Origin: Lysinibacter cavernae
GTDB lineage: Bacteria; Actinomycetota; Actinomycetes; Actinomycetales; Microbacteriaceae
Direction: 5' to 3'
DNA: 64,000 bases
Assembly: GCF_011758565.1 (NCBI RefSeq)
Contig: NZ_JAAMOX010000001.1
Location: forward strand, 1,341,838-1,405,837
This document shows, piece by piece, positions 33,282 to 41,480 of the stretch. The notes under the pieces were generated by a model. The model made no database searches. It saw only the letters and a program-made list of their open reading frames with translations, and was not told the origin of the DNA. The position numbers and the translations under genes are program-made. Every line of letters starts with the position of its first letter. The stretch's first letter is position 1.

Positions 33282-34229
33282 CTAGCCGTTCGTTCGTCGC
33301 TCACGCTCAAGCTGAAGTTCAGCGCGCTGGGAGTTGTAGACCTCTGTTCCGATTCCGCGCGAGGTGAAGACCTCGAGCAGGATGGAGTGGGCAACACGAC
33401 CATCGATGATGGCGGCTTTTTCGACGCCGCCGTCAACCGCATCTAAACATGCCGTCATCTTTGGGATCATGCCTGATTCAAGCGACGGGAGCAGCTCGCG
33501 CAGTTCCTCAGCTTCGATTGTCGAGACGAGTGAGGTCGTGTCGGGCCAGTCGCTATAGAGACCGGCGACATCGGTGAGAATGACCAGTTTGGCTGCGCCG
33601 AGGGCAACGGCAAGGGCCGAGGCAGCGGCATCGGCATTCACATTGAGTGAGCTGCCAGGAACGTCACGATCTGGAGCAATCGACGAGATAACCGGGATGA
33701 GACCGGCTTCGAGCTGGGCGAGTACGGTTGCGGGGCTCACCGAAACAACGTCGCCTACAAGACCAAGGTCGACGGTTTCGCCATCGATCACTGCCGTTCG
33801 CTTTTGGCCCTCGAAGAGGCCGGCATCCTCACCGGACAGCCCGGTCGCAAGCGGGCCGTGCTCATTGATCTGGCCAACCAACTGCGGGTTAATCTTGCCG
33901 GTCAACACCATGCGAACGACATCCATCGCCTCGGGAGTTGTCACCCGATATCCGCCGCGGAACTCGCTCTGAATATCAAGACGGTCAAGCATTGCCGAGA
34001 TCTGGGGGCCTCCGCCGTGCACAACAACGGGTTTGAGCCCGGCGTAACGCAGATACACAACGTCCTCGGCAAAGGCGCGAGTGAGTTCTTCGCTCACCAT
34101 TGCGTTGCCGCCAAATTTGATAACGATGATCTGGTCACGGAAACGCTTGAGCCACGGAAGCGACTCGATAAGAACTTCGGCCTTCAGTGAGGCCTCGGCC
34201 TGGTCAAGTGCAGGGGTATTAACACTCAT
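33282..34229 (-). CDS. argB: Acetylglutamate kinase
   Basis: ArgB phosphorylates N-acetylglutamate and is usually the arginine-feedback enzyme. Motifs: [11 protein letters not shown] and [16 protein letters not shown] in the N-terminal half, [20 protein letters not shown] and [17 protein letters not shown] in the ATP half. An N-terminal helix of about 20 residues ([20 protein letters not shown]) is present; in other bacteria such a helix belongs to the hexameric, arginine-inhibited form. Its ATG overlaps the argJ stop (TGATG). Confidence 0.96.
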   Translation of the reverse strand: MSVNTPALDQAEASLKAEVLIESLPWLKRFRDQIIVIKFGGNAMVSEELTRAFAEDVVYLRYAGLKPVVVHGGGPQISAMLDRLDIQSEFRGGYRVTTPEAMDVVRMVLTGKINPQLVGQINEHGPLATGLSGEDAGLFEGQKRTAVIDGETVDLGLVGDVVSVSPATVLAQLEAGLIPVISSIAPDRDVPGSSLNVNADAAASALAVALGAAKLVILTDVAGLYSDWPDTTSLVSTIEAEELRELLPSLESGMIPKMTACLDAVDGGVEKAAIIDGRVAHSILLEVFTSRGIGTEVYNSQRAELQLERERRTNG

Positions 34230-35383
34230 CAGCTTGAGTAAGCGCTGTTCTCGTGCACGTATTCCTTCGTGAGGTCGTTGGTGCGGATGGTTGCGGTTGC
34301 GTCGCCAGATTTAAGGTCGATGAGTACCGAAACGTGACGTGGAGTGAGGTCAACCATTTCTCGAGGCTGATCGGGCTCGCCGGCATGACACACACGAACG
34401 CCGTTCATGCTCACATCGACCGCATAGGGGTCAAACGTCGCATCGGTTGTGCCGATTGCGGCGAGTACCCGGCCCCAGTTTGGGTCGTTTCCGTAGATCG
34501 CGGCTTTGAAAAGGTTATTCCTTGCGACCGAGCGGCCAACAACTTCGGCGTCGTGCTCGTCCTTCGCATGAATCACTTCGATGTCGATGTCATGGCTTGA
34601 GCCCTCTGCATCGCCCTGGAGTTGGCGGGCGAGATCTGAGCAGACCGATTTGAGCGCCTCGATAAAGTCGGCGAGAACCGGGATAACCTCTGAGGCACCG
34701 GATGCCATGAGTGTCACCTGGTCATTCGTCGACATGCACCCGTCGGAATCGAGCCGGTCGAAGCTCAGCCGCGTTGCCTCGCGAAGGGCATGGTTCAACT
34801 CAACCGAGCTGAGATCAGCATCGGTTGTGATCACTACGAGCATGGTGGCGAGGCCGGGGGCAAGCATGCCTGCACCCTTCGCCATTGCGCCGATCGACCA
34901 TCCGTCACCCGCATAGGTTGCCGTCTTGGCCACCGAATCGGTCGTGAGAATCGCGAGCTGCGCGCTGTCATCGTCTTCGCTCAGCGCCTCGACTGCCGCA
35001 GGCACGTTATTGATGATCTTGTCGCGGAACTCCTGGTCGCCAACGCCGATGAGGCCGGTAGAACACACCAGTACATCGCCAGCCGAGACGCCAAGCGCAT
35101 CAGCAACGGCCTCAGCCGTCTGATGGGTGGTCTGGAATCCAAAGGAACCGGTAAAGCAGTTGGCCCCGCCTGAGTTCAGGATGATCGCCGAAACGACGCC
35201 GTCGGCAATGACGCGTTCGCTCCAAATGATGGGATTCGCTTTGGCCCTGTTGCCCGTAAACACGGCCGCAGCCGAGTGTCGCGGCCCGAGGTTCTGGACG
35301 AGGGCAAGATCTGGTTTGCCGGTGGACTTGAGGTTGGCAACAACCCCTGACGCCCGGAATCCGGAGGGAACAGTTACGCTCAC
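34229..35383 (-). CDS. argJ: Bifunctional ornithine acetyltransferase / N-acetylglutamate synthase
   Basis: ArgJ recycles the acetyl group from acetylornithine to glutamate. The self-cleavage site is visible as [13 protein letters not shown], with Thr as the nucleophile of the beta chain. The [15 protein letters not shown] segment is also conserved. It has 384 residues, begins at GTG and overlaps argC by 4 bp (GTGA). With argJ present, a separate acetylornithinase is not needed. Whether it is mono- or bifunctional cannot be read from the sequence. Confidence 0.95.
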   Translation of the reverse strand: MSVTVPSGFRASGVVANLKSTGKPDLALVQNLGPRHSAAAVFTGNRAKANPIIWSERVIADGVVSAIILNSGGANCFTGSFGFQTTHQTAEAVADALGVSAGDVLVCSTGLIGVGDQEFRDKIINNVPAAVEALSEDDDSAQLAILTTDSVAKTATYAGDGWSIGAMAKGAGMLAPGLATMLVVITTDADLSSVELNHALREATRLSFDRLDSDGCMSTNDQVTLMASGASEVIPVLADFIEALKSVCSDLARQLQGDAEGSSHDIDIEVIHAKDEHDAEVVGRSVARNNLFKAAIYGNDPNWGRVLAAIGTTDATFDPYAVDVSMNGVRVCHAGEPDQPREMVDLTPRHVSVLIDLKSGDATATIRTNDLTKEYVHENSAYSS

Positions 35384-36426
35384 GGTGCAACTCCATCTGT
35401 GCTCAGGCCGGTTGTCTCCGGCAGTCCAAGTGCGATATTCGCCGACTGAATGGCGGCACCGGCGGTGCCCTTGACCAGGTTATCGAGAGCGGCAACAACG
35501 ACCACGCGTCCGGCATCCTCATCGACGGCAAGCCCGATGAGGCAGGTATTTGCGCCGAGGGTGTCTGCTGATCGAGGAAATTGGCCGGCAGGGAGGACAT
35601 GAACGAACGGCTCGCTTGCATAGGCGAGTTCCCAAGCTGAACGCACATCTGCCTCGGTCATTCCCGGTTGCAGACGTGCCGTCGAGGTCGCAAGAATACC
35701 GCGCGACATTGGCACAAGCACTGGAGTAAACGAGACCGTAATGTCGTCCCCGGCACCGGCGCCTCTGAGTGCCTGCTTAATCTCTGGGATGTGTCGGTGC
35801 GTGCCACCGACCGCATACGGATTTGCGCTGCCCATCAACTCGCTACCGAGCAGGTGAACCTTGGCGCTCTTGCCTGCGCCAGAAGGGCCAACAGCAAGAA
35901 CCGTGACGATATCAAACGCTTCAATCACATCGGCGGCGATACCCGGCGCGAGGGAAAGCGCTACCGTGCTCGCGTTGCAGCCGGGGGCCGCGATACGAGT
36001 CGCGCCAACAAGGTTGTCGCGCTGCTTTCCGGAAACGGTCAGGAGCTCAGGGACGCCGTATACCCACGGCTCTGCGAAATCTCCGCCGTAGAACTCATCC
36101 CAGTCTGTTTTGCTCGTGAGACGGTGGTCTGCGCCACAATCGATGGCGAGCGTCGATGCGCCTAGCTGTTCAGAAAGCGCACCAGAGGCGCCGTGCGGAA
36201 GAGCAAAAAACACCACGTCGTGCCCGTCAAGCACCTCAGCAGTTGTTGGCTGTAACACCAGATCGGCGAGGGACCTGAGGTGAGGCTGCACATCGCCAAG
36301 TCGCTGCCCAGCGTTGGAGTGGGCAGTTACGGTCGTCACGGTGAAGTTGGGATGCGCGGACAGGAGCCGAAGGACTTCGCCTCCGGCATATCCGCTCGCA
36401 CCCGCTACAGCTACTGAATAGGTCAC
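35380..36426 (-). CDS. argC: N-acetyl-gamma-glutamyl-phosphate reductase
   Basis: ArgC reduces acetylglutamyl phosphate with NADPH. The N-terminal dinucleotide fold [18 protein letters not shown] and the catalytic Cys in [12 protein letters not shown] are present. The 348 residues are typical. The GTG start follows a -10-like TAGATT by only 6 nt, so the operon mRNA is probably leaderless. First gene of argCJBDF. Confidence 0.96.
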   Translation of the reverse strand: MTYSVAVAGASGYAGGEVLRLLSAHPNFTVTTVTAHSNAGQRLGDVQPHLRSLADLVLQPTTAEVLDGHDVVFFALPHGASGALSEQLGASTLAIDCGADHRLTSKTDWDEFYGGDFAEPWVYGVPELLTVSGKQRDNLVGATRIAAPGCNASTVALSLAPGIAADVIEAFDIVTVLAVGPSGAGKSAKVHLLGSELMGSANPYAVGGTHRHIPEIKQALRGAGAGDDITVSFTPVLVPMSRGILATSTARLQPGMTEADVRSAWELAYASEPFVHVLPAGQFPRSADTLGANTCLIGLAVDEDAGRVVVVAALDNLVKGTAGAAIQSANIALGLPETTGLSTDGVAP

Positions 36427-36432
36427 AGAATC

Positions 36433-36438
36433 AATCTA
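36433..36438 (-). promoter_or_regulatory. -10 element of a likely leaderless argC promoter
   Basis: The minus strand reads TAGATT, six bases, then GTG. This is the spacing of leaderless actinobacterial promoters. No good -35 was seen. Confidence 0.55.
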
Positions 36439-36596
36439 CTCGGGTTCGTGAGCTCATAGCGACACGGCAAAGAATCTGGGCAGGCGAAATCGTCAAGGAG
36501 GGGGGATACTCGTGGGGGGGTCTCATGCGGAGCGGCCAGTCAGGGCTATGCTCCTCGTCGCGGCCGGGTCACAACCCGGCTCACGATGCACATACG

Positions 36597-36842
36597 CTAC
36601 CGAAAAAGGCCTTCTGGCATGCGCTGGAGTCGGTTGACCCACATCACAATGTCATCAAGCGGGACGGACAGCCGCAAGGCCGCCTCTTCATCGGTCAGCT
36701 GCCCCAACAGCACCTTCAACGTCGTCTCAATTCGGTCTTGCGTTGTGCGCTCAAAGCGCAGACGGCTGACCGTGAGTTCTGTTGTTCGGTGCTGTGGAGT
36801 TACCTGACATACGCCACCCGCTGCAACGTGAGAAAAATGCAC
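36597..36842 (-). CDS. Predicted small protein, 81 aa, with a possible helix-turn-helix
   Basis: The GTG start at 36842 follows AGGA by 6 nt. The second half (DRIETTLKVLLGQLTDEEAA followed by LRLSVPLDDIVMWVNRLQ) is helical and could form a helix-turn-helix or a protein-binding domain. The first 25 residues are less convincing. I recognise no family. It is the only candidate gene in the 36.4-37.1 kb gap. Upstream are a TATATT -10-like box (36880-36885) and a perfect 20-bp palindrome, which fits a self-regulated small transcription factor (inference). It could still be spurious. Confidence 0.45.
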   Translation of the reverse strand: MHFSHVAAGGVCQVTPQHRTTELTVSRLRFERTTQDRIETTLKVLLGQLTDEEAALRLSVPLDDIVMWVNRLQRMPEGLFR

Positions 36843-36903
36843 ACGTCGTCCTTTCGTTCATGGGGGGGTGGGAACACAAAATATACCTTTTGCGGACTCC
36901 AAG

Positions 36904-36923
36904 AACCCCTACATGTAGGGGTT
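36904..36923. promoter_or_regulatory. Perfect 20-bp palindrome upstream of the 81-aa gene
   Basis: AACCCCTACATGTAGGGGTT is self-complementary over all 20 bases and lies 18 bp above the TATATT box (36880-36885), at the -35 position. It looks like an operator for a dimeric regulator. Confidence 0.6.
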
Positions 36924-36945
36924 TGTTGTCGAATATGCAAAAAGT

Positions 36946-36966
36946 TGAGCAGTGTTTACCTGCTCA
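36946..36966. promoter_or_regulatory. Inverted repeat TGAGCAG / CTGCTCA
   Basis: A 7-bp perfect inverted repeat with a 7-nt loop, next to TATATAAAG, inside the AT-rich part of the argC-pheT gap. Its role is unknown; operator or short hairpin. Confidence 0.4.
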
Positions 36967-37071
36967 TATATAAAGACCCGAAATAGGGCAAAACATTACG
37001 GGGTTCTGCAATATTCGCTCGCATTTTTTGAGTTCATTCACCCGTAAAGGACATCGAGCAGACACAAAAAA

Positions 37072-37126
37072 CGGCTCCTGCCGCATACAACAACTGCAAA
37101 CGCGGTTGAGTGCACGGCAGGAGCCG
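37072..37126 (-). terminator. pheT terminator
   Basis: CGGCTCCTGCCG (minus strand, from 37126) pairs with CGGCAGGAGCCG (to 37072), followed by TTTTTTG in the transcript. A classical Rho-independent terminator with a long loop, 16 bp past the pheT stop. Confidence 0.85.
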
Positions 37127-37142
37127 GAGCATCGTAACGGTG

Positions 37143-39674
37143 TTACTCCCTGAGCACTGCGGCAAAGCGTTCTGTGGCAGAGGCAACGCCAGCCAGCTTT
37201 GCCTCATTTGCCTCAGCCGCAGTCAGCGTGCGGTCAGGGGCGCGGAAGCGAAGAGCAAACGTCAACGACTTCTGGTTCTCCTCAAGCCCGGCGCCTCGAT
37301 AGTCGTCTACGAGCCTTGCCTCCTCAAGGAGCGAACCAGCGCCCACAATAATGGCGCTCATAACGTCACCGGCTGGAACGGACTGATCCACAATCAATGA
37401 CAGGTCCTGCGTCGCCGCTGGATACGACGAAATCGGAACGTATTCGACCTCGCGCCTGGAGGCATCCATCAGGAGGTCAAGGTTCGCCTCGACCGCCGCG
37501 ATGCGGTGCGGCAGCTTCAGTTCTTCGCCAATAGCTGGCAGAAGCTCGCCAGCGTATCCAGCGACAACCTCAGCGCCGTCGATCGTGACAACAAGTTCTG
37601 CCGTGCGGCCTGGGTGGAAGGCCTGGTGGGATCCCTGGCGGACCGTAATATCGACGGCAGCGGCAAGCTCAAGCTGACGGACAATATCTAACGCGTCAGT
37701 CCAGTCAAAGAACCGCTGCTGGATGCCGGCCTGTTTTTGCACGGCAGCGCCTGTCAACAGCGCAGAGACATAGAGCGGCTGCGGCGGGATGCTTGCGTTC
37801 AACGCTGCGAGCGTCTCGCCTGACGGAAGCACACCAAGTGCTGGCACCTCAACAACCCCGTACTGAGCACCAGGCTCTGGCAGGAAGACCGCTCCGAGCT
37901 CGTACAATGCCAGGTTGGTCAGACCACGCGACTGGTTCCGCAAGACCGTCTGCAGCAGACCAGGCAGCAACGACCGGCGCAACAGGCCAGCTTCGCTGTC
38001 GAGTGGATTGGCAAGCTTGATCGACGGCTGCACTCCCGCTTCTGGGGAGCCGTACTGGGCGTTGGCCGCCGCTGATACAAACGGGTAATTCAAGACCTCG
38101 GTTGAGCCAGCCGCCGCCAAGGTGTGAGCGACCGAGCGACGCAGCTGCTGCGTGCGCGTCAGTCCACGCCCTGGGGGCGCAATCGGCAGCACCGATGGGA
38201 TGCGGTCATACCCAACGATTCGGGCAACCTCCTCTGCCAGCGCGGCGGGGAAGGTCAAGTCTGGACGCCAGGACGGCGGCGTCACGCTCAACCCACCATC
38301 GGCATCCGCCACAGTCGCACCGATGGCCGTCAGGGTGTCGCGAACCTCGGCATCGCTGAAGTCAACGCCGATCAGCCCGGCGATAAACCCGTCAGCCAAG
38401 AAAATCGGGCTTGCTGACTCGCTGCTTGCAAGCACCGAACCAAGATCGTCGGCAGTTCCACCGGCCAGCTCGACCAGCAGGTCAACCACGCGCTGGGCTG
38501 CTGCGATCGATACCAGCGGGTCAACGCCTCGCTCAAAACGCTTTGAAGCTTCGCTTGGCAGTTTGTGACGCCGCGCGCTTCTGGCAATCGTAATCGGGTC
38601 AAAAACGGCGGCCTCAACGAGCACGTTTGTGGTCGTATCGCTGATCTCCGTAGACGCGCCGCCCATGACTCCGGCGAGGCCAATGGCCCCAGAATCATCG
38701 GTAATCAACAGGTCTTCGATATGCAGTTTGCGCTTCTGATCGTCGAGGGTGACAAGGGTCTCCCCCGCTGTGGCGCGGCGCACCGTAATGCCACCGGTGA
38801 GTTTGTCGAGGTCGTAGCCGTGAATGGGGTTGCCGAGCTCCAACATGACGTAGTTGGTGATGTCAACGACCAGCGAAAGCGAACGGATGCCCGCGAGCGC
38901 AAGGCGTGTCGACATCCACTGCGGCGTTGGCCGTGTTGGGTCGATGCCACGAACGACGCGAGTGACAAAGACACTAACGCCGTTCTTGCCACGAAGCGGC
39001 GCCTCATCGTTCACAACCACGGTGAAGCCAGCGGCATCCGCAGGGGTGACGGCATGCGCCGGATCGCGGAAGGCAGCCCCGGTGGCGTGCGAGTACTCGC
39101 GGGCGATGCCGCGGATAGAGAACGCGTAACCGCGGTCGGGCGTGACGTTGACCTCGATGGCGGACTCGTCTAGGCCAAGCAGGGCCTTCGCATCCTCGCC
39201 AACCTCGGGGTCAAGACCGATCTCGGAGAGCACAAGGATGCCATCTGACTCGTCACCGAGGCCAAGCTCTTTGGTAGAAGCAATCATACCGTCAGACACG
39301 TGACCGTAGGTCTTGCGGGCGGCGATGGCAAAATCGCCGGGAAGGACCGCGCCGGGAAGGGTAACAACAACCTTGTCACCCGGCTCAAAGTTATGGGCGC
39401 CACAGACGATGCCACGAACATCCTCGCCACCGTCGGCGGCCTGCTGGCCCTCCGGCGCAACCCGAACCTGGCACCAGTTGATGGTCTTGCCGTTTGACTG
39501 TGGCTCTGGCGTGCGCTCAAGGACCTGACCGACCACAACTGGGCCGGTAACGCCTGAGCGGTGGATGTCTTCTTCTTCAAACCCAACGCTCACGAGGGCA
39601 GCATGCAGCTGCTCAGGGGTGACGTCTGCGGGCAGGTCAACGTATTCAGCCAACCAGCTGAGAGGAATGCGCAT
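37143..39674 (-). CDS. pheT: Phenylalanyl-tRNA synthetase beta chain
   Basis: The protein has 843 residues and forms an alpha2-beta2 enzyme with PheS. It begins MRIPLSWLAEYVDLP; a tRNA-binding OB domain (about 45-160), B3/B4 and B5 editing and core domains follow (VTPDRGYAFSIRGIAREYSH, then LPSEASKRFERGVDPLVS). The C-terminal FDX-ACB domain includes SSYPAATQDLSLIVDQSVPA. It starts 2 bp after pheS. Confidence 0.97.
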   Translation of the reverse strand: MRIPLSWLAEYVDLPADVTPEQLHAALVSVGFEEEDIHRSGVTGPVVVGQVLERTPEPQSNGKTINWCQVRVAPEGQQAADGGEDVRGIVCGAHNFEPGDKVVVTLPGAVLPGDFAIAARKTYGHVSDGMIASTKELGLGDESDGILVLSEIGLDPEVGEDAKALLGLDESAIEVNVTPDRGYAFSIRGIAREYSHATGAAFRDPAHAVTPADAAGFTVVVNDEAPLRGKNGVSVFVTRVVRGIDPTRPTPQWMSTRLALAGIRSLSLVVDITNYVMLELGNPIHGYDLDKLTGGITVRRATAGETLVTLDDQKRKLHIEDLLITDDSGAIGLAGVMGGASTEISDTTTNVLVEAAVFDPITIARSARRHKLPSEASKRFERGVDPLVSIAAAQRVVDLLVELAGGTADDLGSVLASSESASPIFLADGFIAGLIGVDFSDAEVRDTLTAIGATVADADGGLSVTPPSWRPDLTFPAALAEEVARIVGYDRIPSVLPIAPPGRGLTRTQQLRRSVAHTLAAAGSTEVLNYPFVSAAANAQYGSPEAGVQPSIKLANPLDSEAGLLRRSLLPGLLQTVLRNQSRGLTNLALYELGAVFLPEPGAQYGVVEVPALGVLPSGETLAALNASIPPQPLYVSALLTGAAVQKQAGIQQRFFDWTDALDIVRQLELAAAVDITVRQGSHQAFHPGRTAELVVTIDGAEVVAGYAGELLPAIGEELKLPHRIAAVEANLDLLMDASRREVEYVPISSYPAATQDLSLIVDQSVPAGDVMSAIIVGAGSLLEEARLVDDYRGAGLEENQKSLTFALRFRAPDRTLTAAEANEAKLAGVASATERFAAVLRE

Positions 39675-39676
39675 GA

Positions 39677-40717
39677 CTAAATAACCGTTCCAAATTGTGA
39701 GCTAAAGCGAATATCTCCCTCAACCATGTCGCGCATGTCGTTGAGGTCATTGCGGAATTGCAGGGTGCGTTCGATGCCCATACCAAAGGCGAAGCCCTGG
39801 TACTCGTTGGGATCAATGCCGGCGGCCAGCAGCACGTTGGGATTCACCATGCCACAGCCACCCCACTCAACCCAGCGGGCGCCACCCTTGGCGTTTGGCT
39901 GCCACACATCCATCTCGGCGCTCGGCTCGGTAAACGGGAAGAAGTTAGGGCGAAGTCGAATCTTGGCTTCTTCACCAAACAGCTGACGCGCAAAGTGCTC
40001 AAGCGTGCCTCTGAGGTGCGCCATTGTCAGACCCTTGTCAATGGCGATGCCCTCAACCTGGCTGAACACTGGCGTGTGCGTCGCGTCAAGCTCATCGGTG
40101 CGATACACGCGGCCGGGGGCCACTACGTATACGGGCAGCTCACGCTCGAGCAACGCCCGAACCTGCACAGGCGACGTGTGCGTGCGCAGCAGCAGGTGGC
40201 TTTCGACGGGGTCGATAAAGAATGTGTCTTGCATGGCGCGTGCAGGATGATCAGGTCCGAAGTTAAGCGCGTCGAAGTTGAACCACTCGTTTTCGAGCTC
40301 TGGTCCCTCCGCGATTTCCCAGCCCATGCCAATAAAGATGTCGCCGATTACCTCTTGGAGCGCGGCAAGTGGGTGGCGGGCTCCAGCGCGCCAGCGCGAT
40401 GGGGCCGCGGTCACGTCAACGGCCTCTGCCGCAAGCTTCGCGCGCTCTTCTTCTGCCTTGAGCACTTCTTCGCGGGCCGCAAAAGCCTGGTTCACACGAC
40501 CACGGGCCTGGCCAACGAGCTTGCCCGTTGCGGCTTTCTGGTCGTTAGGAACGCTTCGCAGCAGCGCGTTGAGCTGAGACAGCGGAGAAGACTCCCCCGT
40601 GTGAGCTGCGCGCAACGCTTTGAGGTCGGCAAACGTCGTGGCCGTTTCGAGAGCGGCCAGGGCTTGCGCGGTGGCGGATTCTACGGCTTCTTCGGTAATT
40701 GGGTTGGTCTCTGACAC
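39677..40717 (-). CDS. pheS: Phenylalanyl-tRNA synthetase alpha chain
   Basis: The protein has 346 residues from the GTG at 40717 ([20 protein letters not shown]), giving the normal PheS length. An N-terminal coiled coil leads into the class II core: [20 protein letters not shown] (motif 1), [20 protein letters not shown] (motif 2) and [16 protein letters not shown] (motif 3). A TAGCAT box lies 8 nt before the GTG, so the transcript has little or no leader and no T-box. The promoter region is shared with the divergent mgtA riboswitch. Confidence 0.96.
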   Translation of the reverse strand: MSETNPITEEAVESATAQALAALETATTFADLKALRAAHTGESSPLSQLNALLRSVPNDQKAATGKLVGQARGRVNQAFAAREEVLKAEEERAKLAAEAVDVTAAPSRWRAGARHPLAALQEVIGDIFIGMGWEIAEGPELENEWFNFDALNFGPDHPARAMQDTFFIDPVESHLLLRTHTSPVQVRALLERELPVYVVAPGRVYRTDELDATHTPVFSQVEGIAIDKGLTMAHLRGTLEHFARQLFGEEAKIRLRPNFFPFTEPSAEMDVWQPNAKGGARWVEWGGCGMVNPNVLLAAGIDPNEYQGFAFGMGIERTLQFRNDLNDMRDMVEGDIRFSSQFGTVI

Positions 40718-40725
40718 AAGAATCA

Positions 40726-40731
40726 ATGCTA
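40726..40731 (-). promoter_or_regulatory. -10 element upstream of pheS
   Basis: TAGCAT on the minus strand, 8 nt before the chosen GTG. It predicts a leaderless or nearly leaderless pheST mRNA. The -35 is weak. Confidence 0.45.
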
Positions 40732-40840
40732 CCGGAGAATGCGCGAGGAGCTCGAGGCGCCTCAGACAGGTGAGGACTCGTTGGGGAACGAAAGACAACC
40801 ACTGGTGGCACGCACCCAACGCGTTGTCGCGCAACTCGGG

Positions 40841-40870
40841 TTGACAGCGGGAATGGGGTGCGCGTAGGGT
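40841..40870 (+). promoter_or_regulatory. Promoter of the mgtA riboswitch transcript
   Basis: -35 TTGACA (40841-40846), 18-bp spacer, -10 TAGGGT (40865-40870). The predicted start is near 40877, immediately before the M-box. Confidence 0.75.
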
Positions 40871-40879
40871 TGCCACCGC

Positions 40880-41054
40880 AGCACCTCGTTAGGCGAGGCT
40901 CCTGCACGAACACAGGCCACTGATCTGACGACATCGAGAGATGCCCAAGGTTAGGACAGGTCTCCCCGGTTTAAGGGGTTACCCAAAGTGGCTTCCAAAT
41001 GCGATCAGCAATTGGATACGTCGTGCAGTGCCAAAGCTCTTACATGGAGGCGCT
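40880..41054 (+). ncRNA. M-box (ykoK) magnesium riboswitch
   Basis: The conserved M-box blocks are present in order: CTCGTTAGGCGAGGCTCCTG at 40885, the GACATCGAGAGATGCC segment, CCGGTTTAAGGGG, and CAGTGCCAAAGCTCTTACAT near 41030. Outer ends AGCACCTC (40880) and GAGGCGCT (41047-41054) pair as P1 with one mismatch. The M-box folds with Mg2+ and lowers expression of Mg2+ importers. The downstream gene is a magnesium P-type ATPase, so ligand and target agree. The 3' strand of P1 with following bases (CGCTAGG, 41051-41057) could instead pair with CCTAGCG at 41167-41173, a possible switch. Confidence 0.9.
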
Positions 41055-41480
41055 AGGTCAGCATGGCGGGTTCATACGAACTCGCGCGTTGGTCGCCCAA
41101 CACATTCGCAGAAATGTGCATCCCGTTCAGACGCTTGCGCCTGAAGGTTGAGCGCCCATCAGGCTTCCTAGCGAACAGCCGCAACCAGTGATGCCACGCG
41201 TTGACTCCACCGGTTGCCGTTGTTGCAGCCAACATACGTTGGCGAATAATCAGGAAAAACGCGCCCAACATTCCTCGACCGAAGGAGGTGGATCCACTGT
41301 GGATGACCCGCATAGTTGCTCATTGAGCGCAACCGCAACCCATATTCTCCGTGAAGACGCCTCCAACTGGCGAACATCCGGCTTCAACCTCGCATAGGCC
41401 CTCCCTCAGAGAGCTCAACCAGGCGAGGATAGCCCGGTTTGTCGCGCCCAAAACGGCGTCGATTTCTAAGGCAAGACATC
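41055..41480 (+). other. Long mgtA leader between the M-box and the start codon
   Basis: There are 426 nt between aptamer and gene, unusually long. It contains small hairpins (for example TTCAG..CTGAA near 41128-41148) and the CCTAGCG segment that can compete with P1. Short open frames exist, but none has convincing coding character. I cannot see a T-tract terminator. Confidence 0.55.

Noticed and set aside
40718-40840. T-box or attenuator upstream of pheS
   Set aside because: The -10-like box is 8 nt from the start codon, leaving no room for a leader; no T-box sequence is seen for tyrS either.
41055-41480. Small open frames between the M-box and mgtA as a leader peptide
   Set aside because: None has both a good ribosome site and coding character; I left this as an open question rather than a gene.
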